A stretch of 64,000 nt of DNA from Hydrangea macrophylla (GCA_033977485.1 CM066984.1:27943501-28007500); one strand, 5' to 3'. Counted from the first letter of the stretch, positions 32,398 to 44,318 are shown. The notes: generated by a model from the sequence alone, not told the origin. Numbers and translations: made by a program.

Positions 32398-32410
32398 TGG
32401 GTATCCAAGC
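32398..32410 (+). other. decayed primer-binding site of Copia-3
   Basis: tgggtatccaagc occupies the position held by tggtatcagagc in Copia-1 and Copia-4. At least two substitutions and one extra base suggest loss of function. Confidence 0.6.
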
Positions 32411-34079
32411 CTCACTTATTTGGATCTATAGATGCATTTTAGAACACTAGCTTGATTTGCATGTTAGTATTTAGTACTATTATTTGAAACTACATCATCA
32501 CAGATCTGTTTTTGTAGCAATTTTGTAGTAGAAAATAAATCTGTGATAGCATTGGATGCATGGCAGTTTCGATCGATTGAGCTTGTTTTGATCGATTGAA
32601 ACTGTCTGTGTTCAATAGATTGAAATAGTTTTGATTGATTGAACCAATGTGGGCTTCAAGTAATCGAACTAGCGTCGATCGATCAAACACTGTATTGTTC
32701 AATCGATTGATTCAGGTTTGATCAATCGAAACTGGTTATCTGTCCAGGTGTCTTTTCATAGATTTAAAAGTTTTAAGATTATCTACTTACTATTTCATAC
32801 TGTTTTGAAAAATTTTAAATTGGTTTATGAAATTTTGAGTTCAATCAATTGAACCGATTTCAATCGATCAAGAGTTCGATCGATTGAATCTTCTTCAATT
32901 GATCGAAGTTTGACAGATAACCAGAGATGTTGTATTATAGTTCTAATTACTTCCATAAAGTGTTTATGGTGTATGCGAATAAATTAGTAGTTCCAATGGT
33001 TATATATATATATATATGCATGGTTGCGTGTACAACTAACCCTTTTGCAGCAAGATTAGTCCACTATCTCCCATGGCACCAAGTTTGGTATTTTAATGTT
33101 TAAGATTGGTGATTGTTTTAAATTATGGTTTGGTTTTAAGGCAGATGTAAAGGTCACTACGACTTCATTCCTATGAATAGGAAAATTGCACCGGTGTCCC
33201 TAGCCTTTTATATTTATTGTTGTTTTCTATTTCTAGATAAATTGTATTTTTTGAAAGAAGCATAGGACCAATGTAATAGAATTAGAAAATCCATGAAGAT
33301 GGATCCGGAGGTGACCAAACCAAGAAGGAGGTTCTATGGGAGATAGAAGCATCGTTTGGATGCTTTTATTTCAATTTTAGTTTTTTTGTTTTTATATGCT
33401 TGTATGTGATTGGAATATTAAATACGTTGTTACTACATGCATTGTAAAAGCAAGTTTTCTAAAATAAAAATCAAAAAACTGTTTTGATACATTAGTAAAC
33501 ATTGGATGTTGAGACAATTTTTCTAAAAGCAAAATCCTTATTTAATGAATCTAGTGGGAGAGGGTCTTACTAATAACACTCACGATCTTCCATTAACGAT
33601 TCACTATAATAAGATGAATGGAATATTCTGTGTCACCTAGCCATAGGTGATCATTCCATACGAAGGATACAATACTCATTGGTTACTAGATGTGAACTTC
33701 CTACGGATAGGATCAATCAGACATGTTAGAGGGTGACCACCACACGGAGGCACTACTTGAGGTGGTTGTGATTGGATCCTAGTTAATAGTACACACTAGC
33801 TAAACTATGGATAAGGGATCCCACATGGGGCATTATTCAAAAACTTAGAGATCAAAACGGATCGGGATCCATAAGTTGTTTTGCAAGAGTTGCATAGAGG
33901 ATAAATCATGATTAATAGAAATATCGAATATTGACCACCACACGGAGGCTTTATTCTTTCGTTTCGATATTCCGATAACTTTGTTTTTAAAATTATAGTT
34001 TTAAGGATTCTTTCATTTCAAACTGTCAAATTCTGATATCCACATTTATTTTGCCTTTTGATTTTTTCAATAAATCATA
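32411..34079 (+). other. Copia-3 leader (5' UTR), non-coding
   Basis: Alignable to the Copia-1 and Copia-4 leaders. Holds palindrome clusters (32569-32730, 32845-32905), a TA dinucleotide run (33001-33018), the decayed stem-loop 33158-33190 and conserved blocks near 33140-33220 and 33600-33980. No coding potential is seen. Confidence 0.7.
33001..33018. repeat. TA dinucleotide run in Copia-3 leader
   Basis: An 18-bp uninterrupted (TA)n run, a simple microsatellite in the non-coding leader. Confidence 0.8.
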
Positions 34080-34972
34080 ATGTCTAGATCTGCTTTTAGT
34101 CTACTTGCCACTATACTCACTCAGAACAAGTTAACTGGAAACAACTACACAGAATGGAAACGTAACCTTGACATTATTTTAATTATGAAGGATCACATAC
34201 ACGTCCTCACCACCCCAAGCCCCGAAGAACCCACTACAAATGCTTCACTAGCTGCTAGACGCGAGTTCGATAAATAGAAGAAATCGAATGGAATAGCCTA
34301 TTGCTACATTCTGGCCTCTTTGGCTGGTATCTTGCAACACTAGTTCCAATCGAATGATTTTGCTAGTGCCATTATCAAGAGCCTAAAAGAAATATTTGGG
34401 GAACATAGCAGGCCTGCCAGACAGGTAGCCATGCAAAAGATAATGAGTGCGAAGATGTCCGAAGGGACTCTAGTGCCAGACAGGTAGCCATGCAAAAGAT
34501 AATGAGTGCGAAGATGTCAGAAGGGACTCTAGTTAAAGAACATGTTTTAAAAATGATTGGTTATTTAAACGAACTAGAGACCCTAGGTACCAACATCGAC
34601 ACACAGACCCAAGTTGATATGATCCTCAATTTGCTGTCGTCGTCATTCGCTCAATTTAAACCTAACTATAATATAAATCAAATGAATTTCTCAATGAGCG
34701 AATTAATGAGTTCTTTACTAGCAATAAAAGGGGTGATCAAACCTGGGGGCAACATTTTGAACATTGAGAAAAGCTCTTCATCCTCCCGATATACGCCTAA
34801 AAGTAAGAAAAGGAAGAAGAAGGCTGGCACTAGTGGTCCAAGTGTTGGACCGGTCCCTAAGATTGCAAAATCTAAGGGAAAAGGTAAGGGTAAGGGAAAG
34901 GTGGATGGCCAAGGCAAAGGAAAGTGTTTCCAATGCAGTGAGCAGGGCCACTGGAAGAGGGCCTGTCTATAA
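34080..34972 (+). pseudogene. Copia-3 gag (broken, with a 59-bp duplication)
   Basis: Starts MSRSAFSLLATILTQNKLTG and NNYTEWKRNLDIIL. A stop follows ARREFDK (34276). A direct duplication of 59 bp (34416-34474 repeated from 34475) shifts the frame. The C-terminal part is intact from MQKIMSAKMSEGT to the zinc knuckle CFQCSEQGHWKRAC, followed by a stop. Confidence 0.85.
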
Positions 34973-36290
34973 TTCTTAGCTACAAAAGTTCAAGGTATGA
35001 TCGAATAACATGTGATTAAAGTAAGTTTTATAACGGATACTTCAAACACTTGATGCATTGATTCTGGTGCGACTAACCATATTTGTAATTCGTTGCAGGG
35101 GTTCAGATCAACCAGGAAATGTAGTGATGGAGAGATAGTGCTGGCTCTAGGATCTTGTATAACCGTTTCCACGGTTGTATAGGAGTGGTAGTTTAAGAAT
35201 TTGAGGACAATAAGACTTTAATTTTATCATATGTAATTTATGTCCCTTTAATGAGACGTAATTTAATTTTAGCTTCAGATTTATCGAATAAAGGTTATTC
35301 TTTTTATTTTGAAACTGAAGCGGTCATTAAAAGAAATAGTTCTTTTATATGTTCTGGTGTTAAAACTATTGGCTTGTATGTGATCACTCTGAATATTTCT
35401 AATGATTCTAATATGGAACTTAATAACTCAGTGGTAACTGTACCATCTAAAATAAAGGAACCTTCCACTAATTTAACAAGGCTTTGGCACATGAGGCTTG
35501 GCCATATCAATCTAAATAGGATTGATAGACTAGTCAAAGAAGGGATCTTAGGCGATTTGGTTCTTGAACCAATGGAAGTCTGCGAGTCTTGTTTAGAGGG
35601 TAAGATTACCAAACGGCCCTTTCTTGCAAAGGGCAATAGGTCCAACGCATTGTTGGAATTAGCTCATACTAATGTGTGTAGTCCAATAAATATTAGGGCA
35701 GAGGGTGGTTATGAGTATTTCATCATATTTACTAATGACCACTCTAGGTATGGATATGTGTACCTAATGCAGCACTAGTCTGAAGCCTTTGAAAAGTTAA
35801 AAAAGTTTAGGGCTGAAGTTGAGAAGTAATTGGGCACACGTATTAAGGTCATTCGATCTGATCGAGGTGGCGAATATCTCTCTAATGAGTTTATTAATCA
35901 CATCATATAGAATGGGATTCTGTCATACTTGATTGCACCCGGTACACCTCAGGAGAACAGGGTAGAGGAGAGAAGGAACCAAACTCTTTTAGACATGACT
36001 AGGTCGATGATGAGTTATTGTGAGTTGCCATTATTTCTTTTGGATTATGCTTTGGAAACCACTGTATACATACTAAATCTTGTTCCAAGAAAATCTTTTC
36101 CTAAGACACCACGGGAGATGTGGATTAGACGCAAGCCCTCTTTGCAATATCTTCGGATATAGGGGTGTCTAGCACATGTGCTAAAAGGAAAGATGAGCAA
36201 ATTAGAAAATAGATCAGAAGTATGTTACTTTATAGGGTATCCAAAGGGTACTTATGGATGGTATTTTTATGATCCAAGAGAATAGAAAGT
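34973..36290 (+). pseudogene. Copia-3 protease and integrase (broken)
   Basis: The protease motif CIDSGATNH is preserved, but the Trp just before it is a stop. The GAG-pre-integrase LWHMRLGHINLNRI and CESCLEGKITKRPF are intact. The integrase core has AHTNVCSPIN (first catalytic Asp to Asn) but keeps SDRGGEYLSNEF. Further stops at 35779, 35829, 35910 and 36163. Confidence 0.85.
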
Positions 36291-38034
36291 GTTTGTTAGT
36301 ATAAATGCTATTTTCATAGAGGATGATTATATCATGAACCATAAACCTAAGGGAAGGATAGATCTAAAAGAGATAGAAGGAGAGCCCTCAGTTCTACCGC
36401 AGTTGATAACGATGTAAGACAAGAAAATACCACTTCTTCATCCTATTTCTACACTGGTACCTCATCGTAGTGGGAGGATGGTCAGCTTGCCTGACAAATA
36501 CATATTTTTAGGAGATGTTTTTGAAGCGGTCTCCATAGAATCTGAATCTAATCCTACCAAAGAGGCAATGGTTGATGTTGATTCAGCTCATTGGGTTAAA
36601 GCTATGAAGGCTGAATTGGAAACTATGGATTCTAATCAGGTCTGGGGTCTTGTAGAACTTCCTACCAATATTAAGCCCATTGGATGTAAGTGGGTCTACA
36701 AGAGGAAAAAAGGGGATTTGATGGAAAGGTTGAGACCTTTAAGGCAAGGCTTGTAGCGAAAGCTTATACTCAAAGAGAGGGCATTGACTATGAGAAAACC
36801 TTCTCACCAGTGGCTATGCTCAAGTCCATCAAAATACTCTTATCCATTACGGCATGCCTAGATTATGAGATCTGGCAGATGGATGTCAAGACTGCATTCT
36901 TAAATGACAATCTTGAGGAGGACATCTATATGTAACAACCAGAAGGGTTCATAGCTAGTGGGAAAGGTAACTTAGTATGGAAGTTGCAAAAGTCCATTTA
37001 TGGGCTTAAGCAGGCATCCAGAAGTTGGAACATTCGTTTTGACCAAGCGATCAAATCGTTTGAAGGTAAAGTGGTGGTTTTTCTTGTGCTTTATGTTGAT
37101 GACAATTCTACTCATTAGAAATGATGTAGGAGCATTGTCATCAATTAAGATTTGGCTAGCTAGTACTTTCGATATGAAGGATATAGGAGAGGCGAGCTAT
37201 ATCCTTGGGATAAAGCTCTTTCAAGATCGTAAGCGAAAGCTAATCGGATTATCTCAAGCTAGTTATATGGAGAAGGTACTACCTAGGTTTTCCACAGACA
37301 ATTCAAAGAAAGATTTATTACCTTTCAGGATTGGTTTCGCGTTCTCTAAGGACCAGTGTCCTAAGACACAAGAGAAGAGGAATCTCATGGCAGGAGTTCC
37401 CTATGCTTTGGCAGTGGAATATCTTAAGTATGCAATGTTATGCACTAGACTATATATTTGCTTTGCCATTGGCATGGTTAGTAGGTATCAATCGAATCCA
37501 GGTCTAGAGCACTAGACAGCCATTAAGCACATTCTTAAGTACTTGAGAAGGACTAAAGATTACATGCTGATGTACGATGATGATGAGTTAATTCTAGTAG
37601 GAAAAACTAACTCAGACTTTATGTCAGATAAATATTTGAGGAAGTTAATACCCGGATATCTTTTTACCTTGGAAGGTGGTGTTGTCAGTTGGAGGAGCAT
37701 TAAGTAAAAATGCATTACAGACACAACTACAGAAGCTGAGTATGTGGCTACTGGTACCAGTGTCATTAAATTGTCACCTTTTACGCTATACTGCAATAAT
37801 AGTGGGGCAGTGGCTCAGTCCAAGGAGCCAAGGAACTATGGAAAGGGAAAGCACGTCGAGATAATAGTGGGGCAGTGGCTCAGTCCAAGGAGCCAAGGAA
37901 CTATGGAAAGGGAAAGCATGTAAAGTGGAAATATCATCTAATTCAAGATATTGTTCAACGTGGAGATGTGACTATCACCAAGATTGCCATCGCTGACAAT
38001 CTTGTTGATCTGTTTACTAAGGCCTTGCCATAGA
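36291..38034 (+). pseudogene. Copia-3 reverse transcriptase and RNase H (broken)
   Basis: RT segments include SAHWVKAMKAELETMDSNQV, YEIWQMDVKTAFLNDNLEED and the catalytic LYVDD (near 37095), where one extra base breaks the frame. RNase H keeps parts of the DSDFM and AEYVA blocks. A 65-bp direct duplication (37796-37860 repeated from 37861) lies within RNase H. Copia homology stops at 38034 (aaggccttgccataga). Confidence 0.85.
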
Positions 38035-38460
38035 TTCTTCTATCTGGGTGTGTGTGTGAGTGTGTAAATATATATATATATGAGTGTATATATATATGAA
38101 ATACACACACAAATACTCCCTCTCACTCTCTCTCTGATTTCTGGAAACAGAAATATGCCCACAATGGGCTAATATATATAGAGAGATTTGTGTTCACGTG
38201 GACAAACCCCAGCCAAAGCAAGACAATCTACCCAGCTGCTTCCAATCGATTGGTATTAATGTCAATCGATTGGTATTAGGTATTAATGCTCCAATCGATT
38301 GGTAAAAGTGACAATCGATTGGTATTGGCAATCGATTGGTATTCATACCAATCGATTGGTATCCAAATTATACCAAGCGTAAGGGAAAACTCATACAAGC
38401 ATTAAAAGAAGCATACAAGGTCTTATTCATATACCATTTTACAAAAATACAGGGTATTAC
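38035..38460 (-). mobile_element. Gyp-2 3' LTR (approximate)
   Basis: The minus strand starts near 38460 with TAATACCCTG just after a decayed purine tract, a start typical of Tekay-type LTRs (TGTAATACCC). It holds six copies of AATCGATTGG (38242-38362) upstream of a TATA-like tatatatattag (38183-38171). The 3' end is in a TA/TG-rich stretch near 38035-38120 and is not resolved. Confidence 0.6.
38171..38362 (-). promoter_or_regulatory. Gyp-2 LTR promoter: six AATCGATTGG palindromes plus TATA
   Basis: Six copies of AATCGATTGG, three of them full CCAATCGATTGG palindromes, are spaced 17-29 bp apart. On the minus strand they lie about 60 bp upstream of ctctatatatatta. CCAAT is part of each palindrome. 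Confidence 0.6.
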
Positions 38461-40785
38461 TTCATCCACCACTTATTAAAGATTTCGTCCCCGAAATCCG
38501 AAGTAAGCAAGGTTCAAAACAAAAATGGAAACTTCTCTCGCATCTCTGACTCCAGCTCCCATGAAGCTTCTCCCTCGTCGTGGTGCTTCCACTGAATCTT
38601 CACTAGCGGAATCTCTTTATTTTTAAGCTTCTTCACTCCTTAGTTAAGAATACGCATCGGTCCTTTGTTGAATGTCGCATTCTCATTCACCTTGATATCT
38701 TCAAAACTGATCTCGTGCGCTGGGTTGTGGGCACACTTTCTCAAATGTTGATGTGGAAAACGTTGTGCACTCCCGACATCTTCGGCAGCAATGCAAGTCT
38801 GTAGGCTACTTTCCCAACACGTTCTAGGACTCGAACGGTCCAATGAATCGCGGCAATAGCTTACCTCTCTTCTGTCCGAATCTGACAATACCTCGAACTG
38901 GCAAAACTTTGAGTAGTACATGATCTCCAACTGCGAACTCTAGATCCTTTCATCACTTGTCGGCATAGCTTTTGTGTCTGGATTGCACTGTCTTCATCTT
39001 TTCTCATACGATTTGGATCTTCTCGCTAGTTTCTTGAATCATCTCAGGCCCAAGTTGTTGACTATCTCCGACTTTGGCCCAATGTAGCGGCGATCGGTAA
39101 GGCCTTCAGTATAAAGCTTCGAACGGTGCCATCCTTATGCTCGTGTTATAGCTGCTATTGTAGGTGAACTCGATCAAAGGTAGATGTGTCTCCCATGAAC
39201 TCTCGAATTCAATGACAAAAGCTTGTAGCATATCCTCCATCACTTGATTGACCCGTTCTATCTGGCCGTCTGTTTGTGGATGAAAGGCTGAACTCAAGTT
39301 CAATGAAGTTTCCATTGCTGTTTGAGGGCTTTTCCAAAATTCTACGACGAAGCGTGAATCTTGATCCAAAACTATTAAGACAGGTACACCGCACAGTCTC
39401 ACGACTTGCTGTAAATACATCCGGCTTAATCTTTTAACTAGGTACGTCATGCTATAGGTGATGAAATGTGCTGACTTGGTGAGTCGATCCACTATTACCC
39501 AAATAGCGTCGTGGTTTTTTTGAGACTTTGGCAATCCAACCACGAAATCCATGGTGATGTGTTCCTATTTCCACTAGGGAATCGATAACGGATGTAGAAG
39601 TCCGGGTGGTCTCTGATGTTTTGCCTTCACTTGTTTGCAAACAAGACATTGCGACACATACTCGGCCACTTCTCGTTTCATTCCTTCCCACCAGATGTTC
39701 CTCTTCAAGTCCTTATACATCTTGTTTCCTCTGGAATGGATAGTCATCCTTAACTTGTGTGCTTCGTCCAAAATATCTTTTCTGAGACTACCGTTATTTG
39801 GCACACAAAGTCTACCCTTGTATCTCAATGCTCCGTCCGTACTAATATCCCATACTTCTGGTTCCTTCGCGGACATCTTAGCAAACCACAACTTCAAATC
39901 TTCGTTTAACTATTGAGCATCCAAGATACGGCTAATGAGAGTTGGTTGTATGACAAGACATCCAAGGTGTTGTCCTTTTTCTGATCCCACTGGTTGGAGG
40001 TCAAATCCTGCTAACGTCTGCAATGCTCGCCATTCTCCAATCAAAATCGAAGCGATCAAAAGACGGGGCCTTCAGCTCAAAGCGTCAGCTACGACGTTTA
40101 TTTTACCCGGATGGTATTGCAAGGAAAAATCATAGTCCTTGAGTAGTTCCATCCATCTTTACTGTCACACGTTCAACTCCTTCTGAGAGAACAAGTACCT
40201 CAAACTCTTGTGATATGATAATAGATCAAACTTTTCTCCATACAAGTAGTGTCTCCAAATCTTCATGGCAAACACAATTACAGATAGTTCCAAGTCATGC
40301 GTTGGATAATTTTTCTCATGCAGCTTCAATTGGTCTGTATGCAATCACATTTCCATCTTGCATTAGCAAATGACCATGTCCTTAGTGCGATGCATCACTG
40401 TAGATTATGAATCATTCACCACTCTTGGGTATCGTAAGTATAGGTGCTGAGGTTAGTCTCTCTTTTAATTCATTAAATACATCCTTATGTTGATCAGTCC
40501 ATTCATACTTTATATCCTTCCTTGTCAAACTTGTCAACGGTCCTGCGATCTTGGAGAATCCCTCCATAAATCTTTGGTAATATCCAACCAATCCAAGAAA
40601 ATGCCTAACTTCGGTCACGTTAGTCGGTCTATTCTAGCTCAAGACAGCATCAATCTTAGATGAGTCTATAGAAATTCTGTCCTGGGATATCACATGTCCT
40701 AGGAATTTGACTTCCTAAAGCCAGAATTCATACTTGCTGAATTTTGCATATAGGTTATTATCTCTGAGAGTCTGAACAGCCAAGA
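38461..40785 (-). pseudogene. Gyp-2 RT end, RNase H, integrase (broken)
   Basis: RT thumb/connection reads MTEVRHFLGLVGYYQRFMEG and KEIKYEW-like DIKYEWTDQHKDVFNELKE (40618-40412). RNase H (about 39900-40400) is full of stops. The integrase zinc region has AHKLRMTIHSRGNKMYKDLK and CLVCKQVKAKHQRP (39897-39574, HHCC complete). The core has [36 protein letters not shown] and ETSLNLSSAFHPQTDGQIER (39552-39106). The tail (38930-38640) is frameshifted. Upstream RT, protease and gag are absent. Confidence 0.85.
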
Positions 40786-41990
40786 AAATGGGTCTAGATG
40801 AGTCGACTTTCATACCATCTGAGTAGAAGGTAAGAGCATAAGATGATACCCAAAGGACGGTCATGGGTATATCTTCCTCAATCTAACCGTCAGACCTTTG
40901 GAAAAAGAAGCTAAGTTTTAGATCATCGACATCCCTGCCTCTTTCAACTTGCTGCTGGGTAAGCTATGGCTGGACAGTCTAGGGGCCATACCATAACAAC
41001 TCATCAAAAAGTCAAGTGTATTTGGGGAAACAAGGTCTACGATATTCTCGGGGATAGTTGGGTCTATTTGTCTGAAGCTTCATCAAGTGCACCAATTTTA
41101 GAGGTACAGTTGCAAGAGGTGGAAACAAGTCTAGGAGGTTTGAGTTCATCAATATGTTGGAGTAGAGCCAAGAGATTTTCTGCCACTATATTTCGATCAG
41201 TATTCTAGTCCGCTAGTCGTCGGAATTATGAAAGGATGGGTTTCTTCCCGGGAATGGGACTGGGTAAGAATCATCAAGGTCTGCCAGAGTTTTCAAGAAT
41301 CCTAACACAGACCCATACTCTGGTTTGGGATATCAACCATCGAAGAAGGAGTTGAGAGAAAAGAAGAAAGGAACTAATGCACCGATGGATCCTTATCAGA
41401 AGACGCTTAATGGGTACTTTGTGAAGGAAGGAGAGGATTTCCCTTATTGTGATTTTCTGGAGCTATGGATGGATCGTCGTGATAACACTTTGAAGCCAGG
41501 GTTTGAAATCCTTTTCCTCCATGAATTTTTCGAATATGAAGACTCGTGTTTACAAGTGCCTCGTAAAGTCTTTCACTGTTAAAGATTGGATCGGTATGCT
41601 AGATGGTCCAGTTATGCAGAACCTGTTGGATGAAGGAAGTGCGAAAATTGAAGGGAATGGCCGAGAAGAGATTGTAGAAGTCAAGATCGGGGAAGAGTAT
41701 GTTGAGGATATGGTGGAAGAGGTGCTGGAAAAAGACAAGGAAAATGATAAGGAAGAACCGGAGAAAGCAAAGACAGAAGGAAGGGATGAAATGGGAAAGT
41801 TGCCAGACTGCGATACCATGGAGCTCAAGCAAGGAGTCAACAAAGAGTGGGTCTTCGTGTCTAGTGATAAGTACCCCCCCCCCCCTCCCCGGAGTCTGTG
41901 ATAGCCCAAATGAGGCATCTTACTATTGCTATGTCTATTATAATTACTCCGAACAAAGTTAATGAAAGTATGACTTTTCAATGGCGCAGA
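40786..41990 (+). pseudogene. Tat-4: gag-protease tail with G-patch-like motif (broken)
   Basis: Plus-strand segments: HQKVKCIWGNKVYDILGD, GFFPGMGLGKNHQGLPEF and, after a frameshift, SGLGYQPSKKELREKKKG and DFPYCDFLELWMDRRD. The glycine-rich part resembles the G-patch found after the protease in Tat/Ogre polyproteins. A Lys/Glu-rich stretch follows (41640-41810). A 12-base C run (41874-41885) interrupts the frame. Left and right limits abut Gyp-2 and Copia-4. I infer the family from these motifs; the protease active site itself is not in the fragment. Confidence 0.55.
41874..41885. repeat. C12 homopolymer in Tat-4
   Basis: Twelve consecutive C after gtgataagta, in the broken Tat-4 reading frame. 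It is prone to length error, so the frame around it is uncertain. Confidence 0.8.
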
Positions 41991-41995
41991 ACGGG

Positions 41996-42641
41996 AAGAG
42001 GAAGAGCTTTTCTCAACATTCAGAATGTTGCCCCCAGGTTTGATCACCCGTTTCGCTGCCAGTAAAGAACTCATTAATTCACTCATTGAGAAATTCATTT
42101 GATTCATATTATAGTTAAGTTTAAATTGAATGAATGATGGCAACAACGAATTGAGGATCATATCACCTTGGGTCTGTGCATCGATGTTGGCATCCAGGGT
42201 CTCCAGTTCGTTTAAATAACCAATCATTTTGAAAACATGTTCTTTAACTGGAGTCCCTTCCGACATCTTGGCACTCATTATCTTCTGCATTGCAGCCTGT
42301 CTAGAAGGTCTGCCATGATCCCCAAATATCTCTTTTAGGGATTTGATAATGGCACTGGCAGAATCATTCGACTGGTATTAGTGTTGCAAAAGATTAGCCA
42401 TGGAGGCCATTATGTAACAACGAGCCATCCCATTCGATTTCTTCCACTTGTCGAACTCACATCTAGCAGCAACCGTAGCATTTATAGCGAGTTCTTCGGG
42501 GCATGGGGTGGTGAGGACATATATGTGATCCTCCGCAGCTAAAACAATGTCAATGTTACATTTCCATTCAGTATAGTTATTTCAAGTTAACTTGTTTTGA
42601 GTGAGTATAGTGGCAAGTGGACTAAATTCAGATCCAGACAT
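41996..42641 (-). pseudogene. Copia-4 gag (truncated)
   Basis: Starts MSGSEFSPLATILTQNKLT, then a stop in place of Gly. Later segments read WKKSNGMARCYIMASMANLL and, in one open stretch, MQKIMSAKMSEGTPVKEHVF with KMIGYLNELETLDANIDAQT, ending NILNVEKSSSSSR at the junction. A 246-codon open frame beginning at 42290 runs across the junction into antisense Tat-4 sequence and is an artefact. Confidence 0.85.
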
Positions 42642-44304
42642 TATGATTACTGAAAAAATCAAATAGACAAAATAAATATGGATATCAAAATTTGACAGCT
42701 TGAAATAAAAGAATCCTTAAAACTCTTATTTAAAAACAAGTTCGCCGGAATATCAAAACGAAAAAGTAAAGCCTCCGTGTGGCAGTCAACACTCGATCTT
42801 TCGATTAATCATGACTTGTTCGCTATGCGACTCTTGTAAAACAAGTTATGACTCCCGAACCTATTTGATCTCTAAGTTTTTGAATAATGCCCCGTGTGGG
42901 ATCCCTTATCCATACCTTAGCTAGTGTGTACCATTAACTAGGATCCAATCACAACCGCCTCAAGTAGTGCCTCCATGTGGAGGTCACCCTCTAACACGTC
43001 TGATTGATGCTCTCCATAGAAAGTTCACATCTAGTAACCAATGAGTAGTGCACCCTCTGTATGGAATGATCACCCCTGGCGAGGTAACACAGAATACACT
43101 ACTCATCTTACAATGAACCGTTAATGGAAGATTGTGGGAGTATAATTATAAGTCCCTCTCCCACTTGATTTGATAGTAAAGGATTTTGCTTTTAGAAAAT
43201 TATTTCTACACATTACCAATCACACATTAATCATTCGACTGGTATTAGTGTTGCAACAGATCACCCCTTGATTTGAATTTTATTTTAGAAAACTTGTTTT
43301 ACGTGCATGCAAGTAGTAACAATATAATTAAATTCCAATCACAAACCAAGCACATAAAACAAAAACTAAAATGAAAATAAAGACATTCAACAATGCCTCT
43401 ATCTCCCATAGATGTATCGTTATAGAACCTCATTCTTGGTTTGATCGCCTCCAGCTCCATCTGTATGGACAACAGCTTGCTTCTTCATCTTCATGGATTT
43501 TCTAATTCTATTACATTTATTCTATGCTTCTTTCGAAGCTTACAATTTATCTAGAAGTAGAAAACAATAATAAAATAAAAGGCTAGGAAAATTGGTGCGA
43601 CTTTCCTTTTCGTAGGATTGAAGTCGCAACGCCCTTTACACATGCCTTAAATCAAACCAAAATAAAATACAACATACACCAATCGCAAACATTTAAATAT
43701 AAATTTTAAAGGGACTTGGTGCCATGGGAGATAGTAGACTAATTTTGCTGCAAAAGGATCAGTCGTACGCATATCCACGCATATATAACAAATATATGTA
43801 ACTATTGGAACCCCTAATTGATTCACATAGTACATAAACTCTTTATATACTAATTTAGAACATAAAACAGGATCTCAGTTCTCTGTCACACTTCAATCGA
43901 TCGACAAAGGTTAGATCAATCAAACCTTCGATTGATTGAACATAGTCCAATCGATTGAACTTTGAGTTTCATAGAATAATTTGGAAAAAAAATTCAAAAT
44001 AATATAAAATTAAAGTATACAATTTTTAAAACTTTTAAAACTGTAAAAGGAACACCTAGACAGAGAATCAATCTCAATCGATAGAAGATTGTTCGATCGC
44101 TTGAGAATAGAACGGTTCGATCGATCAAACTTAATTCGATCGATCGAACTCACCATGCATCCAATGCAATCACAAATATGTATTCTGTTATGAAACTGCT
44201 GCAAAAACAGATCTGTGATGATGCAGTTTCAAAACCAGTCCTTAAATCAACATGCAAATCAAAACTAGTGTTCCAAAATGCATCTATAGATCCAAACAAG
44301 CGTG
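42642..44304 (-). other. Copia-4 leader (5' UTR), non-coding
   Basis: About 1.66 kb alignable to the other Copia leaders, with the perfect stem-loop at 43596-43628 and palindrome clusters at 43892-43960 and 44075-44150. No reading frame. Confidence 0.75.
43596..43628 (-). other. conserved leader stem-loop of Copia-4
   Basis: Arms tgcgactt (43596-43603) and aagtcgca (43621-43628), identical to those of Copia-1, with the same loop length and near-identical loop. Confidence 0.6.
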
Positions 44305-44316
44305 GCTCTGATACCA
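44305..44316 (-). other. Copia-4 primer-binding site (initiator tRNA-Met)
   Basis: TGGTATCAGAGC on the minus strand, two bases after the LTR end CCTACA. Confidence 0.9.
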
Positions 44317-44318
44317 AT

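Larger units (their letters stand above)
29406..38034 (+). mobile_element. Copia-3: Ty1/copia element, 5' LTR to RNase H end
   Basis: 5' LTR (29406-32396, containing sLTR-2), decayed primer site, leader (32411-34079), gag (34080), protease, integrase, reverse transcriptase, RNase H to 38034, where Gyp-2 sequence starts. The 3' LTR is missing. Without the 1475-bp insertion and its 5-bp duplication, the LTR is 1511 bp, identical in length to the Copia-1 LTR. It is inactive. Confidence 0.85.
38035..40785 (-). mobile_element. Gyp-2: truncated Ty3/gypsy chromovirus
   Basis: Minus strand: C-terminal half of RT (from 40770), RNase H, integrase, tail, decayed polypurine tract, LTR of about 430 bp (38460-38035). 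Both outer limits are approximate: at 38034 it meets Copia-3 without a clear CA end, and near 40785 it meets Tat-4 mid-RT. No duplication is visible, so it is a relic shaped by deletions. Confidence 0.75.

Noticed and set aside
41550..42290. A 246-codon minus-strand open frame
   Set aside because: Its first half is Copia-4 gag and its second half is antisense Tat-4 sequence; the fusion lies exactly at the element junction.
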